Below are positions 23,469 to 36,600 of a stretch of 64,000 nucleotides of DNA, piece by piece. The stretch is taken from NCBI GenBank assembly GCA_012184525.1, contig WOFQ01000001.1:2108001-2172000 (forward strand), given 5' to 3'. Made by a program: the position numbers and the translations under genes. The stretch's first letter is position 1; every line of letters starts with the position of its first letter. The DNA comes from Xenoacremonium recifei (Eukaryota > Ascomycota > Sordariomycetes > Hypocreales > Nectriaceae). A model generated the notes under the pieces. That model saw only the letters and a program-made list of their open reading frames with translations, was not told the origin of the DNA and made no database searches.

Positions 23469-26353
23469 TGCGAAAACCCGTATTCTTGTGTTACAGGGGA
23501 TGCGAAAGGAGCGGTTGACCTCGGGCTCTCAACAACCATCCAGGTCGGGCAGCCGACCAAAGTTCGTGATGAAGCGGAGGGTATCTCGGGGGTAAAGGAA
23601 ATCTGGAGAACGACGCTCGATCGAATCCTGCGAAGAAGGGTGTTAGTGAGCTCTTGTGGCTGATTAGAATGGGAAGAAATGTGTGATGTTGATATAAGGA
23701 AGGAGGAAGTTGTTAAAGCCTGGCGAAAGCGCATGGCCTGACAAGCTTTTGATAAACAGCTTCTTGGACTGGATGTGTCATAGCAAGCCCATGATCCCAA
23801 GTCTAATGGGCCATTTCTGGATGCGACAGAGGCAGGCTCACCTTGCGATAGAGGCTGAGGGGCAGTTTCTGGTGTCACTGGGACAGCTGTGGGTGAATCG
23901 GACTGATCAGGCTACCCAGAGAAGACCAAGGCTCTGATGCCAGCAGACGGCTCTGGAGATGGCACAGGTGTCAGTGATTGCCCATCAATCTGCGGCGATG
24001 CATCAAACAGCCGATAAAGAAGCCTCGAGAGATGAGTCGCAGGTCCAGAGACTGCTGAAGGAGCAAAGACAAAAGATGGGGCGGGAAATCGTGACGGGGA
24101 GAGCCCAAAGCTACAGGTGGCAGCTGGGCGAGGACGGGGCGGATTTACCTTTTGAGGGGGGTCGGAGAGAAGAGGGAGCCCGAGACGGAACAGTCCAGGA
24201 GAACAGAACAGGGCGAACGGAGGCGCAAAGACGCAGCAGAGGAGGGGATTGTGCGCGGGACGTCCAGCTCGGCGCTCCTACGATTGCCTCGCAATGGGCA
24301 ACGGGAGCATGGGAGGAGGAGATGGGGGATTCTGGGTGGTCGCAGAAAGGGAGACGGGACGGAGGTTTGGCCGTGGATGTGGAGGTGGTGATGAGGCTTT
24401 GTTTTCCCCTACCCTGCCCTGTCACTTTTTTTCCTGGCCCCGAAAGAGGTGTGGTTAGTTCTGAGAGGAGACTGAGGTGGAGGGTGCGAGCGGCGGCCGA
24501 GGGGCGTACGGCCTGAGTTACAGCACGTTTTAGCGGGAGGGTCCGCGAGTTATAGGGCCTGAAGACGGCGGGGACGACCTCAGCCAGGCCTCACCTCACC
24601 TCAGACTCAGACGCAGACTGGACTGGCAGCAGCCATGACCGAACGGGTACGTGCCGCAGTACACGGTGCCAGCCCCACTGCCCTTCGCACTTGCTGGCTT
24701 TGAAACCCGCCTCAGAAATGATCGCTCCATGTTAGCACCGTGCGCTGCTGCCGTCACGAAGCTTCATGGCTTCGGCAAGTCCCTCGCAACGCTCCGGTGC
24801 GCTCGCATGTGAGGCTTGGCCCTGGCACAGCAGAAAGGGGAGAATGCCAACATGTCACCGAAAAGCGGCGGAGGTACTCGGCCCTCTTCGCTACCCCGGT
24901 TCGGACCATTTCGACCCCCCCAATGGGCAAACAGAATGCCCTCGCGACACAGTGCGCACAGCTCCGGTGGAGCGGCCCGGTTAGCGGCCGAGAGGTGCTA
25001 GAGACGCCGTCGGGCGGCCAGAATCCTCCATTGAGGGGCTTTGTGTGGGGCATCCAGGGCCCTCAGCTGCCTGAGCCACCACAGTGCGGACTGACCTGGC
25101 AGTACACGAACCTGGTTGAGGAGCGCTCGGATGTCAGATTTCAGGTTCACATTGCAATTGACTTTGCTTTGGTTTTGACTTTTTATTCTCGCCTCTCTTG
25201 TATTTTCGTAGGTTTGGCTCTTAAAGATAGTCCAATTCACAACGCATCTTTGTGGATCAAGAGGGTGGGATGCAATGGCAGGGGAGTCTCACTACGTCCT
25301 CAACTCGGCAGTCGCAACACAAAAGGTCAACATCCATATTAGGATAGAGCAAGTCATATGCACTGAGCAAATGATAAGCCAGGCAACTCGGAACGCATCT
25401 AACGCCTTGCAATTCGATTTATCATGAATTAAATTCGAATGAAACGACCTAAGGCGAGCGAGGAAGCACTTTTCATCAATGTGTATATTGCAACGGCCAC
25501 CTCAAGGAATGGATCACTCACAAAATAGCACCGCACCTTGCCCGGTTTAAGCTAAGCCCCTTCTTGTTCAACTTGCTCTCAGAACTGCATCAGAACCGTC
25601 TATTCTTGTACCTTCCGGTCTCCGTTCAACCTGCAATCTGTTACGTTTCAGGAACGGACCTCGGATCTCGCAGAAGAGACTTTCGGGACTTGTAAATCCG
25701 TAAAATTAGTCAGGTTGGTGAGGTGATCGCCAAGGTTCCGATACAGAGACTAATTCCTGTCGGCCTTCAAGGTGTTCTTGAGCTTGGTGGCGTTTTCAAT
25801 GTCACATTGCTTTGACATGTGCATATGTCCGTCTATCTAACTTGAGAAAAAGTAACTTTTACATCCCTATTCCAGACGGCGAGTAGCTCCGATGTCAGGT
25901 CGTTTCTCAATTGGCTGTAAAAATTCAGGGCTCATGACCGGGGTCCAGCAGTTTGTTTCATCCCCCAGAGGCTCGTGCAGCGAAGAAGGAAAAAAGAACA
26001 CGTCAAGCCTTCTATCGTGCATCCATGTCGACTGATGATGGCTCGAGCAAAACAGCTGCCGAAATGAAGGCGACTGTTCCAGCCAGCCAGGATTGTCCGA
26101 GTTGCACCGGTTACGGTGTGTGCGCAGAAGGATTTCATGAGTTGCAATTTGGACCTCAGCCACACCGTCCGCACCGCCCTCACATAAGCCCAGAAAGAGC
26201 TGATACTAGGTCGAACCCAACAAAGACAAATACAAAACAGATTTGAACCAAGGATTTCTTCTACAAATATGGACAAAGAGGACACTGCTACCCCCTCTTC
26301 TTCTAGACAACCTAAACTATTGGTACAAGCTTTTGCGCCTCTTGGACCCCCAT
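23469..26353. other. 2.9 kb gene-free region between Pbp1 and QCR2
   Basis: The left part should contain the Pbp1 promoter and leader; tandem CCTCA/ACCTCA motifs occur near 24585-24605. The right part (about 25330-26300) is AT-richer and includes the QCR2 3' flank. None of the open frames resembles a protein family, and I found no LSm-coding exon for Pbp1 here. Confidence 0.5.
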
Positions 26354-27894
26354 CTATACCCGCAGACCAATCTCCTCGGCGTAAGGCAACACAAACAGGT
26401 CGCCGACGGTAGACACGGTCGCCTTGCCCTCGAGCAGGGCCTTGGCAGCCTGAACGCATATCGAGTTAGCAAGCATTTATGTGATAGGGGCAATCAGAAC
26501 TTACAGTCTGGAGCTTCTGCGCAGTAACACCCTCGATGGCCTGGGCCAGGCTGGCGGGCTCATAGGCCTTGCCAGTGTTGACCAGACCAGAGCCAGCCAG
26601 GACGACGCTGCTTTGCCGGGTCTGGTTGGCATCAAGAGCCTCGAACTTAGCGTTAGCGATGGCCTTGGTCAGAACCTCCTTGCTGGCAGAGCCCTCAGCG
26701 ATGCTCTTCAGAGCCTTAACGGCCTCCTCGGCGCCCTTGCGGACAGCAGCAGCGGAGCCGGACAGCTCAATAGCCAGGAGACCAGCGTCGGAGTAGGTCA
26801 GGTTGGTGGTAGAGGCGGAGAGACCCGGGACGGAGGCGGCGGCCTGGGAGACGAGGCCGAAGCCAGGGGTCCACTTGATGTTGGACTTGCCGCCCAGGAG
26901 GGAAGCAAGAACAGCAATCTCAGCCTTGGCCGCGCTGTAGCTGGAGCCAGGGAAGGCAATGACCATGGCGTTTCCAGCAGTGTGGCTCGTTCGCTGCTCA
27001 CCACCGAAGTACTTGGTAGCCTCAGTCTTCAAGGCCTGGCCGCTTCGGGGAGTGGCAGGGACATCCTTGAAGAACTGGCCAACCCACTTGGACAGAGCCT
27101 CAGGAGCGGCACCATCGGCGACAACAGCGATGTTGGGCTTGGAGTAGACGACGTCGGCGAAGCTGGAGATGTACTCCTCGTTCAGGTACTTCTGGAAGGG
27201 GGTCGAGGAGGTCGGGTACAGGGAGGAACCGAGGCCAGAGTGGAAGGCGATGGAGTGGGCGGCGTCGAGGGCGAGGGCAGGGACATTGGTGCTGAGAGCG
27301 GCCTGCTTGAGACGCAGGACTCGCTCGACATCCTCGTGGAACTCGTGGGCTACATATCATGTCAACATCGTCATAGCAGAACTGTTTGCGCGGCCCGTAG
27401 ACTGACTAGTGTACTTGGTCATGGAGACGACCTCAGCGAGAAGCTCGGTGAAATAAGGCAGATCCTCACGGAGGAAGCTGGCCTCGACAACGACAGCCTC
27501 TCGGGTGTGGGAGGAGGCCAATTGACCACCAAGCAGCTCGGACTCGCGCTGGATGCGAAGGGCAGATCGTCGCTGGGTGTTCTACGCGGACCGGGTAAAT
27601 TAGCTCAGCGGCTCATCCAGATGTCCAAATCCCGGATTGCCTCACCTTGAACGCGAATTCCTCCAGGCCGACGGTCAGGCCGGGCAGCGGCTGGTATCGA
27701 GTGCCGGCCTTGGCCACGATCGCGAGCTTCGTGGTCGGTCCGTGGGCATCCCTCGCGGCCACCTTCAATCCAGTCACATCCGAGGTCTCGTACGATCCGG
27801 TCGAGGCGGCGGCAGCGAAGCCTCGTCGCTGGACGCTGCAGGACCGGCGAGCGGCCTGCTGCGCAGTTCGCGCGAGAGACGATCTCGAGATCAT
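26354..27894 (-). CDS. QCR2: cytochrome bc1 complex core protein 2
   Basis: Four exons, 27646-27894, 27407-27581, 26505-27349 and 26354-26449, encode 454 residues. The start MISRSSLARTAQQAARRS is an Arg/Ser/Ala-rich mitochondrial presequence. The protein is an M16-peptidase-like core subunit of respiratory complex III in the inner membrane. The zinc motif HxxEH is replaced (GLEEFAFKNT), as expected for the catalytically dead core 2 rather than processing peptidase. Typical segments are HTREAVVVEASFL, YSKPNIAVVADG and TSHTAGNAMVIAFPGS. The exon 2 donor is GTCAGT, a valid but less common form; the frame and the family sequence KYTTHEFHED confirm it. Confidence 0.93.
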
Positions 27895-28422
27895 TGTCGA
27901 GGGTGATGGCGTAAGCAATTGGCAATGCGTCGGCCGTCGCGGTGAAGCAATTGATCTCCAGAAGAAGTGCCTCGCCGAAAAGCTCCCGTCTAATTTTCGG
28001 CGACAGGGAACCTTTCTCGAGATGTCACGTGATTTAGTCCGGTCAGCCAGATTTGCATCTCGGGTATTGGCCCAGTACCGTCCCAGGTGAGTTAGAGCCT
28101 GTTCTTTGGGGCTCCCAGCGAGGAGGGTACCTGGAAAAGACCTCACCCCACCTGCGCCAGCCCGTTCGACTTACACCGAAGAAAAATTGCTGGCTTGCGG
28201 CTCAGTCTCAGAACTTCAGCCTCCCACCACCAAACGCTCTTCGTCCCTGCACCAATCCTTCAACGTATCAGCTTCTGCTACACTCAACCGCGTCGCCACA
28301 CCGAAGCTCTCGCGACACTCAGTTCGTCTGGCTCTATTTCCTTTTCTTTCAGAGTTCAATGACTCCACGGTAGCAATTGGGGCAGCTCTAGAGATAGTGA
28401 GAGGATCTCTAGGAGCCAAGCC
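27895..28422. promoter_or_regulatory. divergent promoter of QCR2 and RPC82
   Basis: This 528 bp gap separates two outward-facing starts. An inverted CCAAT (ATTGG) at about 27917 lies near the QCR2 start, which suits a HAP-regulated respiratory gene; that link is inference. Confidence 0.5.
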
Positions 28423-30543
28423 ATGCTTGTGGTGAGTCAAGGATGCATCCTGCGCTGATGGCAGCGGGACAGCTAACGCCGCGCCTCTAAGACGAAACAC
28501 GCCGCTGAGCTTTGCGCTCTCCTAGTCAACGACCTCTATGGCGAACTGCCATCGGTACGGACTCCCCATACGCTCGGTTTTCCAGTGAAGTGGAAGGATT
28601 TTGTCTCTATGATGGCGGGGCTAACGCGCTCGTCGCCAACCAGCGTATCTTAATCGCCCTCCTAACAAAGGGCCGCTCAACAGTCGCGCAACTCATCCAA
28701 TATACGTCGCTTACTCCTCGACATTTGCGCAGTGGCCTCGGGGTGCTGATCCAACAGAATCTGCTCTACCATCATACGGATCCCGATACCAAGGTCACCA
28801 AGTACGAAGCGAACGCCGATGCTTGCTATAGTCTCTCGAGGTTCGGAAAGATCTTGGACTTCATCGAAAACCAATATGGCACATTGGAGCGCGATCTGGT
28901 CCAAACTCTCATGCTGCTTGGTCATGCCAGGATCGCAGACCTTGCGCAAGCATTCAGTTCACGAACGTCGAAAGTGAACGGCCATACGAACGGCGACACA
29001 CACAACTCTCAAAATGGGCTGATCGAATCGGAGAGCCAGCTGAACTCTGTTCTAGCGCGATTGATACAGGCAGAAATCCTCGAGACGGTGCGGACTGACA
29101 GCTTCCGAAACCCATCTGACGTCTTTCACGAAATCGAAGAGGATATCACCAAGCCGGCGCCTGGGGAGAGGGCAACCAAGACCAAGACAGATCAACAACG
29201 CCAGATCATTGAACGATGTCGCATGTTCCGAGACCAAGGCAAGGCTTTAAAGCGTTCGTTGGATCAATCAGAGGGTCATGTTTCCAAGAAACGGAAACTG
29301 GCGAATGGCGCCGTGGAGAATGGTCACGCATACGAGTACGATCCTCCACCACTAAATGTGAGAATCCATTCCCGGTATAAGTGTTGCATTGACTAACTGG
29401 CGGCAGCCAAATATTGTGGTGAGGCTCAACCATGAGAAATGCTTGGTCGAGTTGCGCAACCTACGCCTGGTCTCTTTCGCAGCGGACACTCTTGGAGAAG
29501 TGACAGCCGAAATATACCGTACTGTACTGGAACTTCTCACGGCAGAGTTCCCAAGATGTCGACCAAATTCCCTTCTCGATGATGAGACGCCAGGCCATCA
29601 GGTCGCTGTCACTACTATGGACATTTACGAGCACCTGGACGAGACCCTTAATGTTCAGTCGGGGATTGGGAAAGCCCCAGCGGACAGGATCGATCGGCAG
29701 AGCGCTGAAAAGGTGAGAACGGCACCGCCTGACCCGGACTACGATTCCGACGATTCAGCTGCTGGTCCGTCCGACGCACAGCCGCGGGCTATACAAGTTG
29801 ACTTTGATGAACTTGATGAGTCTGATGATGAGAAATCGCACCCGAATGGTGACGCGAACGGCAACCGGGAAACAAAGGTAACCTTCGATGATGGAGGTGA
29901 GCCTCAGCAAAGCCGACTCACTCAGATGCGACAACACCTTCTTCTCCTTGCTGAGAGCAAATACGCATTTTTGCGTCATTGTGGCACCCAAGGCCGCGGG
30001 CAATGGACCGTGGACTTTTCCCATCTCCTATCCCAACTCCGAGAATCCGAGCTGGATGCCATTATTGCGCAATCACATGGGCGGCACGGGCTTCGGCTTA
30101 CTAAAATCTTGCGAGAAAAGGGCAAGCTTGACGAGAAAATGCTCTACTCGACTTCGCTCATGAAGAAGTCAGATGTGCAAGGGAAGATGTTAGCCATGCA
30201 GATGGCCGGGATAGTTGACGTGCAGGAGGTACCCAAGGATGGCAGCAGGGTGGCGAACAGAACACTGTTCTTCTGGTACTTTGACAGGGAACGCGCCGAA
30301 TCGCAGACCTTGGACGACATCTACAAGGCCATGGTCCGATGTCTTCAAACCCTGCATGTGGAGCGGCATAAGGAACGCAACATCCTGACCTTCGTGGAGC
30401 GGAAAGACGTCCAGGGGAAGGAGGAAGAAGTGATGACTGCTGAACATTACAACAAGTACAATCGGCATCTTGAGATCCAAGACAAGCTGCTTGGACAGGT
30501 CATGCGGCTAGATGAACTGGTGGCCATCTTGAGGGATTACTAA
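28423..30543 (+). CDS. RPC82: RNA polymerase III subunit Rpc82 (C82/RPC3)
   Basis: Four exons, 28423-28431, 28492-28554, 28644-29357 and 29407-30543, encode 640 residues. Exon 1 is only nine nucleotides (Met-Leu-Val), and its join to exon 2 yields MLVTKHAAELCALLVND, the characteristic family start. Rpc82 has four winged-helix repeats and, with Rpc34 and Rpc31, helps Pol III open promoters of tRNA and 5S genes. Matching segments include VAQLIQYTSLTPRHLRSGLG, RDLVQTLMLLGHARIADL and LVELRNLRLVSF. An acidic Asp/Glu/Ser linker around 29740-29900 is typical. The C-terminal winged helix ends LDELVAILRDY. It acts in the nucleus and shares its promoter region with QCR2. Confidence 0.94.
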
Positions 30544-31477
30544 GGACCGCGAAGCGCCCCAACGCAGCAGTTTGGAGGATGAATATACTTAAGACGGGAG
30601 CATCGATTCCATGGGATACTTGTCATCTTTGGTACTGTTATAGGAAAAGCATATGCATCAATGGATGCCGGCGTTGGTGGTTGTCAGACGAGATCTGACT
30701 TCGATGTGTAGGATATATCTGATAGAGTAATCCTCATGCTTAATTAGGCTTGAGGGTAGACCGTTTCAATAACACGTTCTTGAAACGCGAATCTTAGCAT
30801 GGAGCGACTTAATCTTGAACTTCATTGTTATTTTGACTACCCTACAGTTCGTGATTGTAAGTCAAACTATAGCATTTACTCCTTACTCTTGCCCTTCGTG
30901 ATGATTTTGTGCATGGTGGGGTCTTCCCGTGTTTTCAGTGTTTTATTCGGCTATTATGACACGGAGGTTTGCTCTGTCATGTGGTTGTGTAGGTTATTGA
31001 CTGGCGTGCTTGGGACCATAGACATGAGGTTTATGAGGCGGATCATGCTTCTTTATACATGACGCTGTGACGGGCATACATCACTATTATGTGCAGGGAA
31101 GTCTTAAAACGGATGAGAAATAATTCTATAATTCATCACCAGAATGTTGAAACTTGAATGAAGGGTCAGCAGGATACACAATGACGAGCTCTTGGCCTGA
31201 ATTGTGTGAACGGAGATCAACCAGCAACCAGGTGTCATGGCATGGGGCACGGAGCACTCCGCGCAAGAAAAAAAAAAGTTGTCGAGGGCATGGGCCGAGA
31301 CCGGGCTCCAGGGGGGGTTCCTGGCCTACCCGGTAGGCTCTAAAAAATTTCCATGTGCCGCCCGTCCATTTTCTTCCTAGCGGGCTGCCAATCCATTGCG
31401 ACGGTTGAAAGTTTGCGACTTCTCTCCCCAGCATCTCTCCCAATTGTCCAGCATCAACCACCCCGTCGCCGACCAAG
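30544..31477. other. intergenic region RPC82/GGC1
   Basis: About 930 bp; the first half is AT-rich and looks like 3' UTR, the second half should hold the Ggc1 promoter. An 87-codon frame (30799-31062) is hydrophobic but has no family resemblance. Confidence 0.5.
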
Positions 31478-32747
31478 ATGTCTCCCACAGCCTCGACCGG
31501 ACGCGAAAAGGAGTCTAACCTGGCCCGACTCCTGGGCTCAGGTACGTTGAGACCCCTAGCGCATTCGGCCTGGGACATCTCGAAGCTGACCCACGCTGCT
31601 CTGTAGGATCCGCTGGTATTGCTGAGCTTGCCATCTTCCACCCCGTGAGTAGACTCTCTGTCTTCCTTGATGGCTGCTGGCAGCTGTGTACTGACTCTAT
31701 GATTCCAGGTCGACACCATTGCCAAGCGATTGATGAGCAACCAGACCCGAGTAAGACGACCTATCCGATGCGAGACCGAACCGTTTTACTGAGCAGCAAT
31801 ATAGATCGCCAATGCGAGCCAATTGAACCAGGTCATCTTCAAGGACAAGGCCAGCGCGCCCGTCGGCAGGAAGTTTGTCTCTCTGTTCCCCGGTCTGGGA
31901 TACGCCGCCGGCTACAAGGTTCTCCAGCGAATCTACAAGTATGGCGGTCAACCCGTGGCACGAGACTTCCTTGGCAAGCACTATGGCAAGGACTTTGAGC
32001 AGGCTTTCGGAAAGAAGACCGGCAAGGCTATCATGCACTCGACTGCTGGAAGGTATGGGCGTGGTTGGTCATCTGCTGGAGGAGAGCACCGGAGCTAATG
32101 AGCATTAGTCTGATCGGTATCGGCGAGATCGTCCTCCTGCCCCTCGACGTCCTCAAGATTAAGCGACAGACGAACCCTGAGGCTTTCCGAGGCCGAGGTG
32201 TTCTCAAGATTGTGGCCGATGAGGGCTTTGGTCTTTACCGTGGTTGGGGCTGGACGGCGGCTCGAAACGCCCCTGGCTCGTTTGCTGTGAGCAGCGCCCC
32301 GGTTGACTCATTCACGTCTTGCGTATGCTAACAACTTCAATAGCTGTTCGGTGGTTCTGCTTTTGCCAAGGAGTACCTCTTCCACCTTGAGGATTACAAC
32401 AAGGCTAGCTGGTTCCAGAACTTCATTGCCTCCATTGCCGGTGCTTCCGCCTCGCTGGTTGTCTCTGCCCCTCTCGATGTCATCAAGACCCGAATCCAGA
32501 ACCGCAACTTCGATAACCCCGAGAGCGGCTTCCGAATCCTGTCTAACATGGCTAAGAACGAAGGTTTCTCTAGCTTCTTCAAGGGCCTGGTCCCCAAGGT
32601 ATGTTGCAGTCGTATATGATGAACCATGATTTGGAGCTGGACTAATCAACAACTCGACAGCTGCTTATGACTGGTCCCAAGCTGGTGTTCTCGTTCTGGC
32701 TCGCCCAGACCCTGATCCCTGCCTTTGACACTGCCTTCAAGCGATAA
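31478..32747 (+). CDS. GGC1: mitochondrial GTP/GDP carrier Ggc1
   Basis: Seven exons, 31478-31541, 31607-31644, 31709-31750, 31805-32052, 32109-32286, 32344-32598 and 32661-32747, encode 303 residues, the same size as the yeast protein. It is a six-helix mitochondrial carrier with the repeated Px[DE]xx[KR] signature in HPVDTIAKR, LPLDVLKIK and APLDVIKTR. The closely conserved strings FPGLGYAAGYKVLQRIYKYG and YRGWGWTAARNAPGSFALFG single out the GTP/GDP exchanger. Ggc1 imports GTP into the matrix in exchange for GDP, and yeast mutants accumulate mitochondrial iron. All introns are short GT-AG and in frame. Confidence 0.96.
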
Positions 32748-33681
32748 ATCTAGATGGACTTAATAGGGAGAGAAAAAAGAGGAAAGAGGAAGAGAAAAGA
32801 GGCGGGAAAAGAGATTATAGACATGCATTACTTTAAGATGTCTAAGACTTTTGGATAGATAACCCGGGAAAAGGGACCGGTGCAGCGGGAGGCTAGAACG
32901 CCCAGGACCCAACTCTGTATACTAATAAAGCGATTTGACTTGGAATCATCCGTGTTTGAGGGTCTTGTCCCGGTGTATATGACGTCTGAAGACGACATAT
33001 TGGTTAGGTGGGCTTGCTCTCTCCATGGGTTTTGCCCAATTGGGACTTCGTGGACTTACAGCTCAACTAGTTCCCGTCGGCGAGGGACGCTGTTAGTTGA
33101 CGGCTTCTTATTCCACTCGCCCACATGCTTCCGCTGACCACGGAAAATCCACAGAAAATCATCAATAATGACCTGGCGGCATAGAGACGAAGTGACAGGG
33201 CAGATGTTACCTGCAGCGCGCGAATGAAGTGGGAGAACGTATCATCCCATGAGCTGTCACGGCCCGAAGTGGACTAGCGGGCCTGGCCTGGCCTCTTTTT
33301 GTTTCCTGGGCGGTCTGTTGCCCGGCAACCAGCGGCCGCGAAACAAAAATAAACTAGACCAGTCAGGCGCGGCCAGACCCAGCATTGCGGGCCACTACTA
33401 GGACAACGACGACTTCTATTACTACCTACAACTACGACGATTCTTGCTCGAGCCAGCCTCACCCTAAGAAGCTTCCATTGTAAATCGCTGCCGAACAATG
33501 CGCGTGCCCCCTCAGCTTCAGACTACAAGGCATTGATTTGTACTGCTGCTTCGTTACTCTCCTCTGATATCCCAGCGGCATCCTCATCGTTCATCCTCTT
33601 GTTCTTGTTCCCCTACTTAGCGCGAGAGCGGCGCCGTCCGCATTCCTCCTCCTCCGGTTCTTCATTCCTCACCTCCCAAAC
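32748..33681. other. intergenic region GGC1/coiled-coil gene
   Basis: About 930 bp with the Ggc1 3' UTR on the left and the promoter and leader of the giant coiled-coil gene on the right. A GGCCT-repeat patch occurs near 33280. No gene is visible. Confidence 0.55.
32924..32929 (+). terminator. AATAAA polyadenylation hexamer
   Basis: An AATAAA lies 177 nt after the Ggc1 stop codon. It is a plausible 3'-end signal for that gene. Confidence 0.45.
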
Positions 33682-36600
33682 ATGGCATCATCGGATCGGG
33701 ACATCCCTCGAGATGGGGACGCCTACCTGAGACATCAACACTCGAACTCCTCCGACCAGGGCTTCCGGTCCCTGGTTCCAATGTGCGTCCTTGACATCTT
33801 GAGATGTCGTCGTTTCTGCGCCGACTAACAGGTCACCACAGGTGGGATAGCTCGGATCCCGAACGTTGCCCGCCACCGCTGCCTCTGAACCCGCAGTCGC
33901 CGTTCACCTCACGAGCTGGAACTTCCAGCGCCATCCAGGCTGCTCACTCGGCGCTTAACGAGCGTGCTCGTGAGGCGGCCTTAACGCCTACACAGCCCAA
34001 GCGCCTCCACGACGCCTCACCCGAGAGGTCGCTGATCAAGGGCAGCTCGCACCGTCGCATGCAATCGTCGGTTCGGGACCTCAGCCTTATGATCGAGGGC
34101 AATAGTAGCCCCAATGTGTCACCTCCCAAGTCGCCAGAGAAATACAACCGCCCATCGACGCCGGTGCGCAGCAACACAGACAACCGATCCAGCGAGAGCC
34201 TCACTCTCACCACTCTACCAATGCCAGGACCGAGTCTGACACCCATCCTGCGGCCCTCCGTACGGAGACCGGCTCAACAGAGCATCCTTGGCGAAAACAC
34301 TCCTCCACAATCATCAACTATGCTTGCGTTGCAGAACGTAGGCTCACCGCAGTCTTCGGCGAAGGAGGTCGAGCCGCCTCTATCAAACATCACCAATGGC
34401 TCCACTGCTCTGGTCAAGCACCCGCAAAACCTCGACCAGCTCTCCAACCAGATCCTGAGTCTCACTAACATTGCGACTTCGCTTCAGAAGGAGATGTCCC
34501 AGTTGAGTCGGCGGAGCAGAGACAACGCTACTGACCTGCTGAGCCTCAAGGAAGCCACCAACACCCGAGATGAAGACATCCGGAAGAGTCTGCGGGAGCT
34601 CCTGGGCAGCAATAACAGTATCAACAATAATAACGGCAATGAGCCCCCGTCGAGCAGGATCTCCTCTAGAGACCCCTTTGGAGGATACTACCTCGACAAC
34701 AAGCCTCACAATGCGTCGCCCAATAACTCGAAGGGCTTTCAGCTGCCTAGGATTCCGTCACCAAAGAGCTTCGTGGACTCCATTGATAGGGCATCGATTA
34801 GCACTCCATCCTTGGCAGGCTCTGAGGCGCCAGCCTCAATTGCACTGCTGGAGAAGATCCTCCGCGAGATGGGAACCAAGGAGGGACAAGAGTCTCTTGT
34901 GAGCCGTCTGATGGAGATTTCGCAACAGCTATCAGGCATGGCTACAGCTGCTAAGGTCGACGAGTTGATCGACAAGATCAGGGCTCAGTCTGAGAGTGCT
35001 GTAGTCCCCACGAATGTCAACGATGCGAGCCGAGCTCGCGACTTGGCCATCGAGAACGGCAGCGGTCCTCTGGAGTTGACCTTTGCTCAATCTCGCAACT
35101 CTCCCGTCTCTTCACGTGTTGAGCACATCATGAAGAACGAGAGTCGAAGAAACTCTGCACCTGCAAGTCGGGGCTCGGAGCTCCTCAATGAGGACCTTAT
35201 CAACATCATCCGCACCGTCAAAGACAGCGTTGCTCAAGGCGGTGGTCTCACTGCTGAAGTCAAGGCCCTTGTCCGCGAACTCCGTGGCGAGGTCTTGGGC
35301 ATGGGCCGCGAGATCGGGAGGAGACTCGAGCAGCAAGCTGCGACGCGCCGAAGCGTTGACGATCACGAGAGCCCTAGCAAAGATGAGGTCGCTCGGGTCA
35401 TTGATGAGGGCCTCGAGCAGATGAAAGACCAGCTCAACCATGTCCTTCGGGAACACCGTCGTGCTTCTGCTGCATCCGCAAACTCCCAGAAGTCAACGGT
35501 GGACTACCAGGAGATTTACAACGCCATGCGCGCCGCCTTGAGAGACAACGAGGCCACCCGAGGTGACATGCCTGACCTCAGCCGTGACGACGTGATCGAA
35601 GCCGTTCGGGATGCGTGGGAGAACTACAAGCCTGAGATCGAGGTCCAACAACTTGGCCTTGAGCGAGACGAAGTTCTTGCCTGCTTGAAGGAAGGTCTTC
35701 AGGAATACGCACCCAAGGACGAGCGACCGGCCGCTGCCACCAGAGATGAAGTTTTCCAGGCCGTTGTTGAAGGCCTCAAGCACTTCGTTCCCCCTGAAGT
35801 CGACACTCCGGCCAGCATGTCTCGAGACGAAATCATCGACGCTGTTCGTGACTGTCTGGAGGAGTTTGAGTTCCCTATCGCTGCATCTGCCGTGGGCAAC
35901 AGCGAGCTCACCAAAGAAGACATGGTACACGCTGTTAGGGAGGGCCTCCATGATCTCGACCTGACTCAAAGCCGGGCTTTGATCGCGCCATCCTCGGGCA
36001 GCGACGAGATTGTTGGTCGTCTTAACGAGATCATGGAATTCATGCGCCATGAGTTCCGTGCCGTCTCTGATGAGGCCAAGGAGAACGTTGCTGCTAACGG
36101 CCGCGACACCGAGCAGGTTCTCGACGCTACCAAAGACGGCCTGGAGAACCTGCGAGCTGCCATCGAGAGCTATGTCGATCGTGCTACTGGTGTAGCTGGA
36201 CAGGAGGAGTTCCTGGACGACCTTCTCAAGTCCCTGGACGATTTCAAGGAGGACATGGCAAGTCTCGTTGCGAAGAACACACAAGAATCTCGCGAGCAGC
36301 TTCAAACAGAGCTTGAGGGCCTGCGTGAGGTCGTCAACAATTCCATGGTCCCAGCCATGCCCGTTGCACAGGCCAACAACACTGAAATCATGGAGGCTCT
36401 ACAGACGGGTTTCACCAATCTTCGCCAAGAGATTCTCCGCCCTCGGGCCGAGACGAGCGAGATCCTTGACGCTCTCAACGATGGTCTGAATGACTTGCGA
36501 GCTGGTATGGACCGAGTCACCAATAAGCCCACTGATCTGACGGCCAACGATGAAATCCTGGACGCCCTGAAGGTTGGCCTCGATTCGGTCCGATCTGATA

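Noticed and set aside
26481..27650. 389-codon plus-strand frame antisense to QCR2
   Set aside because: QCR2 on the other strand has full family support; this frame crosses its introns and has no family character.
30799..31062. 87-codon hydrophobic frame after RPC82
   Set aside because: It lies in AT-rich 3' flank and its hydrophobic stretches follow from T-rich codons; no homology is apparent.
33804..33842. Coiled-coil gene starting at the ATG at 33804 without an intron
   Set aside because: The spliced start at 33682 adds a Ser/Asp-rich leader joined by good GT-AG sites and gives a smoother WDSSDPER junction. The shorter start remains possible.
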